Source: CAZJBP01 sp964544115 (GTDB lineage Bacteria > Verrucomicrobiota > Kiritimatiellia > UBA8416 > JADHWI01). Taken from it: a stretch of DNA of 8,507 nt. The DNA lies in the NCBI GenBank assembly GCA_964544115.1, contig CAZJBP010000148.1:1-8507 (forward strand), written 5' to 3'. How positions within the stretch are numbered: the first letter of the stretch is position 1; every line of letters starts with the position of its first letter. The translations under genes were made by a program, and so were the position numbers. The notes under the pieces were generated by a model. That model saw only the letters and a list, made by a program, of their open reading frames with translations, did no database searches and was not told the origin of the DNA. Shown here piece after piece: positions 1-7,890 of the stretch.

Positions 1-688
1 GGGTCAGGGCCGACAGCCCCACGCGCAGCCGCGCGCCGGGCGGCTCGTTCATCTGGCCGAACACCAGCACGGTGTTCTTCAGCACCCCGGACTCCTTCAT
101 CTCGGTCCACAGGTCGTTGCCCTCGCGCGTGCGCTCCCCGACGCCGGCGAACACGGCGTGGCCGCCGTGCTCGGTGGTGATGTTGCGGATGAGCTCCATG
201 ATCAGCAGCGTCTTGCCGACGCCCGCGCCGCCGAAGAGCCCGACCTTGCCGCCGCGCGCGAACGGCGCCAGCAGGTCGATGGCCTTGATGCCCGTCTCGT
301 AGAACGCGACCGCAGGCACCTGCTGGTCGAACGGAGGCGCGGCCTTGTGGATGGGCTCGAAGCGGACCCCGCCCAGCGGGCCGCCGCCGTCGATCGGGTC
401 GCCCAGGAGGTTCAGCACGCGCCCCAGGCAGGGCTCGCCCACGGCAACGCGGATCGGTCCGCCGGTGTCCACGACGGCGGTTCCGCGCACCAGCCCGCGC
501 GTGGCGGACATGGCGATGCAGCGCACGATGTTGTCGCCGAGATGGTCGGCCACCTCGAGCGTGATCCTGAGCTTCTGCCGCGGCTCGTCGATCCGCAGCG
601 CGGTGCGGATGGCGGGCAGCTGCGGCCCGAAGAACTCCACGTCGACCACCGGGCCGACCACTCGCACGACGCGTCCATCCTCGCTCAT
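1..688 (-). CDS. atpD: F-type ATP synthase subunit beta (N-terminal part, cut by window edge)
   Basis: Catalytic beta subunit of the F1 head, which makes or hydrolyses ATP at the membrane-bound ATP synthase. Translating the minus strand from ATG at 688 gives 229 residues before the window ends. It begins MSEDGRVVRVVGPVVDVEF, a typical beta-barrel start. The P-loop GGAGVGKT is at residues 153-160, followed by GERTREGNDLW (catalytic-type Glu at about 185) and FGQMNEPPGAR at 210-220, all hallmark beta motifs. The C-terminal half, including the DELSEED region, lies beyond the edge. A strong GGAGG ribosome site sits just upstream, inside the end of atpG, and only one base separates the atpG stop from this ATG, so the two are probably translationally coupled. 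Family assignment is secure; the gene is partial only because the window ends. Confidence 0.98.
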   Translation of the reverse strand, partial: MSEDGRVVRVVGPVVDVEFFGPQLPAIRTALRIDEPRQKLRITLEVADHLGDNIVRCIAMSATRGLVRGTAVVDTGGPIRVAVGEPCLGRVLNLLGDPIDGGGPLGGVRFEPIHKAAPPFDQQVPAVAFYETGIKAIDLLAPFARGGKVGLFGGAGVGKTLLIMELIRNITTEHGGHAVFAGVGERTREGNDLWTEMKESGVLKNTVLVFGQMNEPPGARLRVGLSALT

Positions 689-689
689 A

Positions 690-1550
690 TCAACCGCCTC
701 CGCTGAGTTCGAGCATCTCCTCGGTGATGCTCTCCTGCCGCATCCGGCGAAACTGCATGCCCAGATCATCCAAGATCTCTGCCGCGTTCTCCGAAGCGCG
801 CAGGGTGGCCTGCTGGCGCGCCGCCGATTCGGAGCCGAGGCTGTTCAGAAACGCCAGGCTGACCGACAGGTGCAGCCACTCGGACACGAGCCACTGCAGG
901 ATCACCTCGGCCGACGGCTCCAAGGCGGCAAGCCGCAGGTCGCTCGCCGGCTCCACCGCCGCGGCCGGCAGGCCGGGGAAGGCGCTCAGCGGCAGCACCT
1001 GCTCGACGACCACGCGCTGCACCAGAGCCGACTCGAACCGGTGGTAGAGCACGTGCACCTCGGCCACCTCGCCGGCCAGGAACTGTCCCACGGCCCGCGC
1101 CACCAGCTGCGCCATGGAGGTGTCCCTCATCGTGCGGCGGGGCTGCCGGCGGGTCATGACCAGCGGCAGTCCCGCGCGCCGCGCCCAGCGCACGATCACG
1201 CGGCCGTAGGCCGCAACCTGCACGTGGCCCTGCGTCGCCACGAAGCGCTGCGCCGCTTCGAGCAGCTCGGTGTTGAAGCCCCCGCACAGGCCGCGCTCGG
1301 TTCCGAACACGACCAGCAGCCGGCGGTCCCCCTCGGGCCGCTTCATCAGCGGGTGCTCGAAGGCGTCGGCCCGGGGGCCCACCTGGGCGAACAGCAGGCG
1401 CAGCGCGTCCATGTACCGGTTCACGCGCTCCAGGTCGCGGCGGTTCTGCTGCAGCTCCGCGGCGGCGACCATCTGCAGCGCCCGGGTGACCTTGTGCACC
1501 TGCTGCACGCCGCCGATGCGGCGTTTGACCTCTCTGAGTTCGACTGACAT
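690..1550 (-). CDS. atpG: F-type ATP synthase subunit gamma
   Basis: Central rotor stalk of F1, which couples proton or sodium flow through Fo to catalysis. It is 286 residues, the normal length for the family. The N-terminal helix (REVKRRIGGVQQVHKVTRALQMVAAAEL, about residues 6-33) and the C-terminal helix (ASENAAEILDDL...ESITEEMLELSGG) are the two antiparallel coiled-coil ends that define gamma subunits. The internal GLCGGFN at 87-93 is the conserved Rossmann-like core motif. The ATG at 1550 is preceded by GGGAG at a workable distance. It lies 35 nt after the atpA stop and ends one base before atpD, so alpha, gamma and beta are clearly one transcription unit. The linker to atpA is very GC-rich and carries a short direct repeat. 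No frameshift or missing region is seen. Confidence 0.97.
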   Translation of the reverse strand: MSVELREVKRRIGGVQQVHKVTRALQMVAAAELQQNRRDLERVNRYMDALRLLFAQVGPRADAFEHPLMKRPEGDRRLLVVFGTERGLCGGFNTELLEAAQRFVATQGHVQVAAYGRVIVRWARRAGLPLVMTRRQPRRTMRDTSMAQLVARAVGQFLAGEVAEVHVLYHRFESALVQRVVVEQVLPLSAFPGLPAAAVEPASDLRLAALEPSAEVILQWLVSEWLHLSVSLAFLNSLGSESAARQQATLRASENAAEILDDLGMQFRRMRQESITEEMLELSGGG

Positions 1551-1561
1551 CGCACGGCGCT

Positions 1562-1581
1562 CCCGCCGGCCGCCCGCCGGC
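1562..1581. repeat. Short 9-bp direct repeat in the atpA-atpG linker
   Basis: CCCGCCGGC occurs at 1562-1570 and again at 1573-1581, separated by CG. Each copy contains the self-complementary GCCGGC, so the linker RNA could form small alternative hairpins just upstream of the atpG ribosome site. This could tune gamma synthesis relative to alpha, but in a genome this GC-rich it may also be chance. Confidence 0.35.
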
Positions 1582-1585
1582 CCGG

Positions 1586-3178
<1,593 letters not shown>

Positions 3179-3204
3179 ATGCCCGGAGGTTAGGCCGGGG
3201 CGGG

Positions 3205-3281
3205 GAAAGAAGAAAGCAGAAAGCGGAAAACTGAAAGCTGAAACTGGACACCGGTCACTGAGGACGGAACCCTGAGAACCG
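3205..3281. repeat. Degenerate heptanucleotide tandem repeat (GAAAGCT-like)
   Basis: Read on the plus strand, the spacer between atpA and the methyltransferase gene divides into consecutive 7-nt units: GAAAGAA, GAAAGCA, GAAAGCG, GAAAACT, GAAAGCT, GAAACTG, then GACACCG, GTCACTG and increasingly decayed units up to 3281. The first six units (3205-3246) clearly share a GAAA core; the later ones keep the phase only weakly. On the coding strand of the atp genes this is a pyrimidine-rich tract in the presumed atpA leader. It is far richer in A/G on one strand than anything else in the window. Function unknown; it resembles the general class of short heptameric intergenic repeats known from some bacteria. 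Confidence 0.7.
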
Positions 3282-3282
3282 A

Positions 3283-4176
3283 CTACAGGCCCCGCCCCAG
3301 CACGGCTCGGCGCATGGCGGCGATGTGGGCCGGCGTCGTTCCGCAGCAGCCGCCGATGAGGCGCGCGCCGGCCTCGACCAGGCGCGGCGCCTTGGCCGCC
3401 ATCTGGGCGGGCGTCTCGCGGAAGACGGTGGCCCCGCCTTCCAGTTCGGGCATGCCGGCGTTGGGCATGGCCATGATCCAGGCGCCCGGGGCGGCGTCGC
3501 GCAGCCGGCGCACGATCTCGATCATGTGGTCGGGGCCGGTGCCGCAATTGGTTCCGAGGATGTCGGCTCCGGCCACCAGCATGGCCTCGGCGCAGCGCTC
3601 GGGCGTCACCCCCATCATGGTCGCGTAGCCCCCGCCGACCTGCGGATCGAAGGTGAAGCTGGCCACCACGACGAGCCGCGTATGGTCCTTGGCGGCGCGG
3701 ACGGCCGCCGCGGCCTCCTCGGCGCCGGTCATGGTCTCCACGATCACGCAGTCCGCGCCGCCCGCCTCGAGCGCCGTCATCTGCGCGCGGAACGCCTCGT
3801 AGACGTCCTCCTCGCGTTCGTCGCCCAGCGGCTCCATGAACACGCCCGTCGGGCCGACGCTGCCGAGCACGTGCTGCGACCCGCCCGCCACGGCTCGTGC
3901 GACCGCGGCGGCGGCGCGGTTGATCTCCGCCACGCGGCCGGTCAGCCCGTAGTGGGCGAGCTTGTAGCGCGTTCCGCCGAACGAGTTGCACTCGACGATG
4001 TCGCTCCCGGCGTCGCGGTACAGGCGGTGGACCTCCTGGACCGCTGCCGGCTTGTCCACGCACCAGAGCTCCGGACATTCGCCCGGCTGCAGTCCCCTTG
4101 CCTGGAGCTGCGTGCCCATGGCGCCGTCACAGAACAGGATTTCGCCGTCGGCCAGGCGCTGAAGAATGGGTTTCAT
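3283..4176 (-). CDS. Homocysteine S-methyltransferase family protein (MetH N-terminal-domain type)
   Basis: A 297-residue TIM-barrel protein of the Pfam S-methyl_trans family, which transfers a methyl group to homocysteine to make methionine, or moves methyl groups to and from corrinoid proteins. It starts with the family signature DGAMGTQLQARGL (residues 17-29). The three zinc-binding cysteines are present: C211 in TNCGTGP and C277/C278 in GGCCGTTP near the C-terminus. The PNAG motif and the following ETPAQMA are MetH-like. It lacks the folate, cobalamin and SAM domains of full MetH, so it is either a stand-alone module of a split methionine synthase or an MmuM/BHMT-like enzyme; the methyl donor cannot be told from sequence. 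I chose ATG 4176, preceded by GGGAGGAG, over the longer frame from 4230, whose extra 18 residues look non-conserved. It lies directly upstream of atpA on the same strand. Confidence 0.9.
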   Translation of the reverse strand: MKPILQRLADGEILFCDGAMGTQLQARGLQPGECPELWCVDKPAAVQEVHRLYRDAGSDIVECNSFGGTRYKLAHYGLTGRVAEINRAAAAVARAVAGGSQHVLGSVGPTGVFMEPLGDEREEDVYEAFRAQMTALEAGGADCVIVETMTGAEEAAAAVRAAKDHTRLVVVASFTFDPQVGGGYATMMGVTPERCAEAMLVAGADILGTNCGTGPDHMIEIVRRLRDAAPGAWIMAMPNAGMPELEGGATVFRETPAQMAAKAPRLVEAGARLIGGCCGTTPAHIAAMRRAVLGRGL

Positions 4177-4248
4177 GGTCTCGCGCTCCTCCCGCCCGCT
4201 ACGATGCAGGATGCGGGGCCTCGGATGCACGCCTATTTACCGGCGCGG

Positions 4249-5046
4249 CTAGCGCGCAATGAGGAGCGTGCCGCGTATGGGGGGCAGCTGCTCCACAAGC
4301 TGGAAGGCGGACAGCATGGGGGCCTGCCCCGCGGTCCACGGAGGGTCGTAGGTCCAGTTGCCGTGGTCGCCGAAGGTGTAGGTCGTGGTGCCGTCCGTGG
4401 CGTCGAGCGTCACCTGCACGATCCCCGGCGCGGCGAACGTTCCCAGGGAGTTAGTGGATGTGTATGACTTGGAGTGGGTCGTGTCTGTAACGGTGATCGA
4501 GCCGCCGGAGCCGAAGATGTACAGGTCGTACACGGGGCTGGCGCCGGTCAGAACGAGCTTGATGACTCCGTGGTTCTGGTTGAAGTCTATCCCGTTGTAG
4601 AGGACGTTGGTCAGGTTGCCCGTGGGGTCCGGGAAAGCGGATACAGGCGTCCCGTCGTAGCGCGACCCGGGCAGCGGCCCGCCGCCGGCATCAGAGGAAA
4701 TGAACACGGTTCCCGCCAGGTTCCCGCGGCTGTCCCGGATCTCCTGGGTGTTGTTGCCTTCGTTTCCGCCCCATCCAAGGTTGTTCGCAATGTTGTTCCA
4801 ATGGTCCTGCCCGTGCACAAAGTCGGAGGGCCCGAGATTTGACGGGCCGTGCGCGTATATGCCGTAATTCCCGCTTGCATCCGCAGCGTCGCCGTTGAGA
4901 TTGACGCCGATCATCTTCTGCGCCTGAGCCGCCCCGGCGGCACACAGCAGAACCATGACCGACAAGAGAAGGCGGAGGAGGTGCCCGGTGGCTCGGTTCT
5001 CCCGATTCCCCCGTCCCGGTCTGGCCATTCTCCGCGGGATGCTCAT
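4249..5046 (-). CDS. Secreted beta-rich protein of unknown function with Sec signal peptide
   Basis: A 265-residue exported protein. After a long basic n-region, a hydrophobic stretch (about residues 22-37, HLLRLLLSVMVLLCAA) ends in AQA, with likely cleavage near residue 42. The mature part is rich in Gly, Asn, Thr and Asp. It has the layout of a single beta-sandwich: HWNNI early, then LTGASPVYDLYIFGSG, VTLDATDGTTTYTFGD and a terminal LSAFQLVE strand. Domains of this pattern are common, in my recollection, in PEP-CTERM surface proteins of Verrucomicrobia-like bacteria. Here the chain stops 14 residues after that strand, with no PEP motif, membrane helix or basic tail, so it is probably soluble and released. 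ATG 5046 is preceded by GAGGAGG at 7 nt, which favours it over the longer frame from 5121. Base composition is less GC-rich than in its neighbours. Ligand unknown. Confidence 0.75.
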   Translation of the reverse strand: MSIPRRMARPGRGNRENRATGHLLRLLLSVMVLLCAAGAAQAQKMIGVNLNGDAADASGNYGIYAHGPSNLGPSDFVHGQDHWNNIANNLGWGGNEGNNTQEIRDSRGNLAGTVFISSDAGGGPLPGSRYDGTPVSAFPDPTGNLTNVLYNGIDFNQNHGVIKLVLTGASPVYDLYIFGSGGSITVTDTTHSKSYTSTNSLGTFAAPGIVQVTLDATDGTTTYTFGDHGNWTYDPPWTAGQAPMLSAFQLVEQLPPIRGTLLIAR

Positions 5047-5129
5047 AGGTCTGCCTCCTCTTCCGCGCCGCCGATCGAGCGAGCCCCGGCCGGGGGCTGC
5101 ACCTCGAAGCCGCATGCCCAACAGGTCTT

Positions 5130-5158
5130 AGATTAGACCATGTCCTGGCCTGCTGCAA
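5130..5158 (-). promoter_or_regulatory. Candidate promoter for the secreted-protein gene, with imperfect palindrome
   Basis: On the minus strand TTGCAG (5153-5158) is followed by TGG-TCTAAT, an extended -10 form, at 5132-5137 (spacer 15), or by TAATCT at 5130-5135 (spacer 17). The -10 lies in an imperfect inverted repeat GTCTTAGATTAGAC (5126-5139, plus strand), which could be an operator. This would leave a 5' leader of about 80 nt before ATG 5046. It is prediction by eye only. Confidence 0.35.
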
Positions 5159-5187
5159 TTCTTCTCCACATCGGCCTCGCGAGGGGA

Positions 5188-5216
5188 TTGCTTTTGCGGG
5201 CGGGTGGGATTAGGAT
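5188..5216 (+). promoter_or_regulatory. Candidate promoter for the plus-strand three-gene unit
   Basis: TTGCTT (5188-5193), a 17-nt spacer and TAGGAT (5211-5216) form a weak sigma70-like pair. Transcription would begin near 5223. That is too close to the GTG at 5229 to leave a ribosome site, but suits the TTG start at 5277. The rest of the 230-nt divergent gap (5047-5276) shows nothing else I can support. Confidence 0.3.
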
Positions 5217-5263
5217 CCGGCCCACAGCGTGGTTGGAGGTTGCACCGGATGCGCGCGCTGTCT

Positions 5264-5268
5264 GGAGG
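5264..5268 (+). promoter_or_regulatory. Ribosome binding site deciding the TTG start at 5277
   Basis: GGAGG lies 8 nt before TTG 5277, an ideal spacing. The alternative in-frame GTG at 5229 has no comparable site. The other GGAGG at 5235-5239 fits only ATG 5249, which is out of frame. Confidence 0.55.
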
Positions 5269-5276
5269 TTGATGCG

Positions 5277-5783
5277 TTGGAAGAGGTCCCCGACATCCTG
5301 CCGCCGCGTGTGTCCCGGCTGAAGCCCGCCTTGGGGTTCCTGCTCCGGACGCTTCTGTTTGCCGCCCTGGCGTACGCCGTGTTCGGCTGGCTGTTCGTTC
5401 CCGTCCCGGTGCGGTCGACCGACATGATGCCGACCTACAAGCCGGGCGGCATGACCTTCTGCTTCCGGCCCGCCGTCTGGTTTGGAAAGCCCGACCGCGG
5501 CGATGTCGTGTTTGTGCCAGTGCCCGGCAGCCGTCGGCTGATACTGCTGCGGGTTGTGGCTGTGGCGGGTGACAGCGTCGGCTTCGCCGGGGGGCGCCTG
5601 GTGGTGAACGGCCGCTTCCTGAACGAGCCGTACGTGGCCTCCTCCTGCAACTGGACGCTGCCTCCGGTCGCGGTGCGTGAAAAGGCCGTCTTTGTGGTCG
5701 GGGACGACCGTTCGGCGCCGATGAATTCGATCCCGTTCGGTCAGGTCGACGTCTCTGCGATCGCGGGGGCGGCCGTCTGGTAA
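5277..5783 (+). CDS. Signal peptidase I (S26) family-like protein, catalytic dyad apparently lost
   Basis: A 168-residue protein (184 if GTG 5229 is used) with one N-terminal membrane helix at about residues 21-42 and an S26-like outer domain. Family boxes are recognisable: VRSTDMMPT (46-53) matches the active-site box seen in LepB as PSGSMMPT; RGDVVF (74-79) matches RGDIVVF; LLRVVAVAGD (90-99) matches IKRAVGLPGD; VVGDDR (140-145) matches MMGDNR; and a final GAAVW resembles the family C-terminus. The residue aligned with catalytic Ser is D49, and the one aligned with catalytic Lys is L91. In the last box the usual S-x-D-S-R reads P-M-N-S-I. By known family chemistry it should not cleave signal peptides. 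It may be a pseudoenzyme with a binding or scaffold role, or the alignment of S47 could be shifted. It is first in a plus-strand unit. Confidence 0.75.
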   Translation: MEEVPDILPPRVSRLKPALGFLLRTLLFAALAYAVFGWLFVPVPVRSTDMMPTYKPGGMTFCFRPAVWFGKPDRGDVVFVPVPGSRRLILLRVVAVAGDSVGFAGGRLVVNGRFLNEPYVASSCNWTLPPVAVREKAVFVVGDDRSAPMNSIPFGQVDVSAIAGAAVW

Positions 5784-5836
5784 GCCTGTGCCTCCCGTGC
5801 CGCTGCGTGGCGGGTGGCCCTCGGAGGTCGGAACCC

Positions 5837-6037
5837 ATGCCCTTTGAGCGGATACCCGGCGTGCCGGGGTTGGTGTACGTCCCCACGGACGCTGCGGGAC
5901 AGGCCAAGAAACATCCCTGCCCCGACTGCCATGCCTGCCAGTGGTGCTCTGACAGCCGCTGCGCGGAGTGCCTTCAACGACGTCGAACGTGCCGGAAAGG
6001 GCCGGCCTGCCGGCGGGCACGAAAGAAGACGTCATGA
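5837..6037 (+). CDS. Small cysteine-rich protein, probable metal-binding
   Basis: A 66-residue protein with eight cysteines at 28, 31, 34, 37, 42, 45, 52 and 58 (pattern CX2CX2CX2CX4CX2CX6CX5C) and histidines at 26 and 32. The N-terminal 25 residues (FERIPGVPGLVYVP) look like a short beta region, and the C-terminal 20 residues are strongly basic. No signal peptide or membrane segment is present, so it is probably cytoplasmic. The cysteine pairs suggest zinc or an iron-sulfur cluster; ferredoxin spacing (CX2CX2CX3CP) is not matched. ATG 5837 has GGAGG 9 nt upstream, which favours it over the GTG at 5807. Its TGA overlaps the ATG of the glycosyltransferase gene as ATGA, a sign of translational coupling, and it follows the S26-like gene by 53 nt. 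I do not know its function. Confidence 0.75.
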   Translation: MPFERIPGVPGLVYVPTDAAGQAKKHPCPDCHACQWCSDSRCAECLQRRRTCRKGPACRRARKKTS

Positions 6038-7890
6038 GCGACACCGCATCCCCCATGTCTCAGCCCGCGGCGGCCGCCCCCCGCTGGCGTCGCCTGCTGC
6101 CGTGGGCCACCGTGGCCGCCGTGGCGCTGGCCGCGCACGCGGCCTTCGTGATCGAGAGCCACCGCGACATCGTGTTCCGCTTCCCGCTGATCGACGCGGC
6201 CACGTACCACCGGCTGGCCGTGCAACTGGCAGCGGGCGGCAGTTTCCCCGCCGACCCGTTCTGGCAGCCGCCGCTGTATCCGCTGCTACTGGCGGGCCTC
6301 TACCGGCTGGGGATTGCGTCGCTCCTGGCCGTACGGCTGGTCCACGGCCTGCTGACGGCGGGGACGGCGCTGATGACCACCGCGATCGCGCGGCGGCTGG
6401 CCGGCCCGCGCGCCGCCCTGGTGGCGGGGCTGCTGGTGGGCCTCAACGGGCCGCTGCTGTTCTTCTTCAGCCAGCTGCTTCCCGCCGGCCTGGCCGCCAC
6501 GCTGCTGACCGCGGCGCTGCTGGCCGCCCTGCGGGCCCTCGAGCGGCCGACGGCGGGCCGTGTCGCCCTCTGCGGCGGGCTCCTCGGGGTGGCGGCGATC
6601 AACGTGCCCAACGCGCTCCTTGTGGCGCCGCTGGTGGCCGCGGCGCTGGTCTGGCGCCGGCCGGGCGCCGGAGCCCAGGCGTCGCCGCGCTCGCTCGGGC
6701 CTGGCGTCGCCGCCGGCCTGCTGGCGGCGACCGTCATCCTGCCGATCGTGCCGGTCACCGCGCGCAACGTGATCGTGTCCGGCCAGTTCGTGCCCATCTC
6801 GACCAACGGCGGGATCAACCTGTACATCGGCAACAACGCGCGCTGGCGCGAGACGGTGGCCATTCGCCCGGGGCTCGACTGGAACCGTCTGGTGGCCCAG
6901 CCGTTCCGCTATGGCGGCTGCCGGTCGGAGTCCGAGGCGGAGCGCTACTTCGTGCGCCGCGCGGTTTCCTATGCCGTGCATCACCCGCTGGCGTTTGCGG
7001 GCGGGCTGGCGGCGAAGGCCGGCTATCTCGGCCACTCGCTCGAGGTGCCGCGCAATCTCGACCTCTACACGATGCGGCGCCATTCGCGCGTGCTGGCCGC
7101 GCTGGTCTGGCGCGCGGGATCGTTCGGGTTCCCGTTCGCGGTGCTGGGGCCGCTGGCCGCGGTGGGGCTGCTGCTGACGGCGCGCCAAGGCCGGGCGCAC
7201 GCGCTGGTGGCCGGCGCTGCGCTGCTCTACGCGGGCTCGGTTGTGCTGTTCTTTCCCGCTTCGCGCTACGCGGCGCCGGTGCTGCCGCTGCTGACGGTGC
7301 TGGCCGTGGCGGGGGTGGCCGAGACCGCGCGGCTGTGGCGCGACCGACGTCCGGCGCGGTTTGCCGTGCTGCTCGCGGTTCCGCTGGCGGCTGCCGCGTG
7401 CGCGCCCGTCCAACTGCCTACCGATGGCGTGAACTTCGAGTCCGAGCTGGAGACGGACGTTGGCATCGCGCTGCAGGTGCGCGGGCTCACGGCGCTGGCG
7501 ATTGACCACTACGCTCGGGCGGCAAAGCTGGATCCCGCCAACGTCGAGGCCTGGTTCCACATGGGCACGGCGTACCGGGAGCAGAAGGTGCCGGACAAGG
7601 CCCTGCTATGCTACCGCGTCGCCCTGCGCACGCGCCCCGATCACAACCGCGCGATGAACGACCTGGCCGTCGTGCTGTTCGAGAAGGGCGAGAAGGAAGA
7701 GTCCGTCGCCTGGCTGCGCCGCTCTCTGCAGCTCGAGCCCGGCGACCGCAAGACCATGCGCAACCTCGCCGTGGGCCTGCTCACCCTCGGCCACCTCACC
7801 GAGGCCAATACGTGGCTGGAACGCGCGGGCGAAGAGCCGGTCACCGCCGCGCAACTCAAGCAGACCCTCGGCATCGCGCCGGTGGACTAG
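6034..7890 (+). CDS. GT-C-type (ArnT/PMT-like) membrane glycosyltransferase with C-terminal TPR domain
   Basis: A 618-residue protein. Residues about 20-455 form a polytopic membrane domain with roughly nine to eleven hydrophobic helices. After the first helix comes IDAATYHRLA with D54, the position of the catalytic acid in GT-C/GT39 enzymes, then FWQPPLYPLLLAGLY (77-90), typical of the PMT_2 family. TNGGINLYIGNN (257-268) in an outer loop and SRYAAPVLPLL (410-420) are also characteristic. Such enzymes use polyprenyl-phosphate sugars to glycosylate lipids or proteins outside the membrane; donor and acceptor are unknown here. Residues about 470-604 contain three TPR units plus a partial fourth (for example NVEAWFHMGTAYREQKVPDKALLCYRVAL), probably for protein contact. 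I chose ATG 6034, which overlaps the upstream stop, over 5968, whose 22 extra residues overlap the Cys-rich gene. Its stop overlaps the convergent gene. Confidence 0.88.
   Translation: MSDTASPMSQPAAAAPRWRRLLPWATVAAVALAAHAAFVIESHRDIVFRFPLIDAATYHRLAVQLAAGGSFPADPFWQPPLYPLLLAGLYRLGIASLLAVRLVHGLLTAGTALMTTAIARRLAGPRAALVAGLLVGLNGPLLFFFSQLLPAGLAATLLTAALLAALRALERPTAGRVALCGGLLGVAAINVPNALLVAPLVAAALVWRRPGAGAQASPRSLGPGVAAGLLAATVILPIVPVTARNVIVSGQFVPISTNGGINLYIGNNARWRETVAIRPGLDWNRLVAQPFRYGGCRSESEAERYFVRRAVSYAVHHPLAFAGGLAAKAGYLGHSLEVPRNLDLYTMRRHSRVLAALVWRAGSFGFPFAVLGPLAAVGLLLTARQGRAHALVAGAALLYAGSVVLFFPASRYAAPVLPLLTVLAVAGVAETARLWRDRRPARFAVLLAVPLAAAACAPVQLPTDGVNFESELETDVGIALQVRGLTALAIDHYARAAKLDPANVEAWFHMGTAYREQKVPDKALLCYRVALRTRPDHNRAMNDLAVVLFEKGEKEESVAWLRRSLQLEPGDRKTMRNLAVGLLTLGHLTEANTWLERAGEEPVTAAQLKQTLGIAPVD

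Noticed and set aside
345..1547. Long plus-strand frame of 400 codons opposite atpD and atpG
   Set aside because: Antisense shadow with His/Arg/Gln-rich composition typical of GC-rich genomes; the minus-strand genes are unmistakable.
4177..4248. Possible riboswitch or terminator before the methyltransferase gene
   Set aside because: Only about 72 nt with repeated GCATCC words; no convincing stem followed by a U-run and too short for a known SAM or cobalamin riboswitch.
3325..4467. Plus-strand frame of 380 codons across the methyltransferase and the secreted-protein gene
   Set aside because: Crosses two supported minus-strand genes and the gap between them, with no recognisable domain; a high-GC shadow.
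5229..5276. CX2CX2C motif at the start of the longer S26-like reading frame
   Set aside because: Depends on a GTG start without a ribosome site that lies almost on the candidate transcription start; the TTG at 5277 with GGAGG at 8 nt is better, so the cysteines are probably untranslated.
5133..6056. Minus-strand frames of 259-307 codons opposite the S26-like and Cys-rich genes
   Set aside because: Arg/Pro/His-rich translations without domains, opposite genes that have good ribosome sites and family motifs.
6286..7560. Minus-strand 424-codon frame opposite the glycosyltransferase
   Set aside because: Composition is extreme in Arg, Gln and His, and the plus strand encodes clear membrane and TPR motifs.
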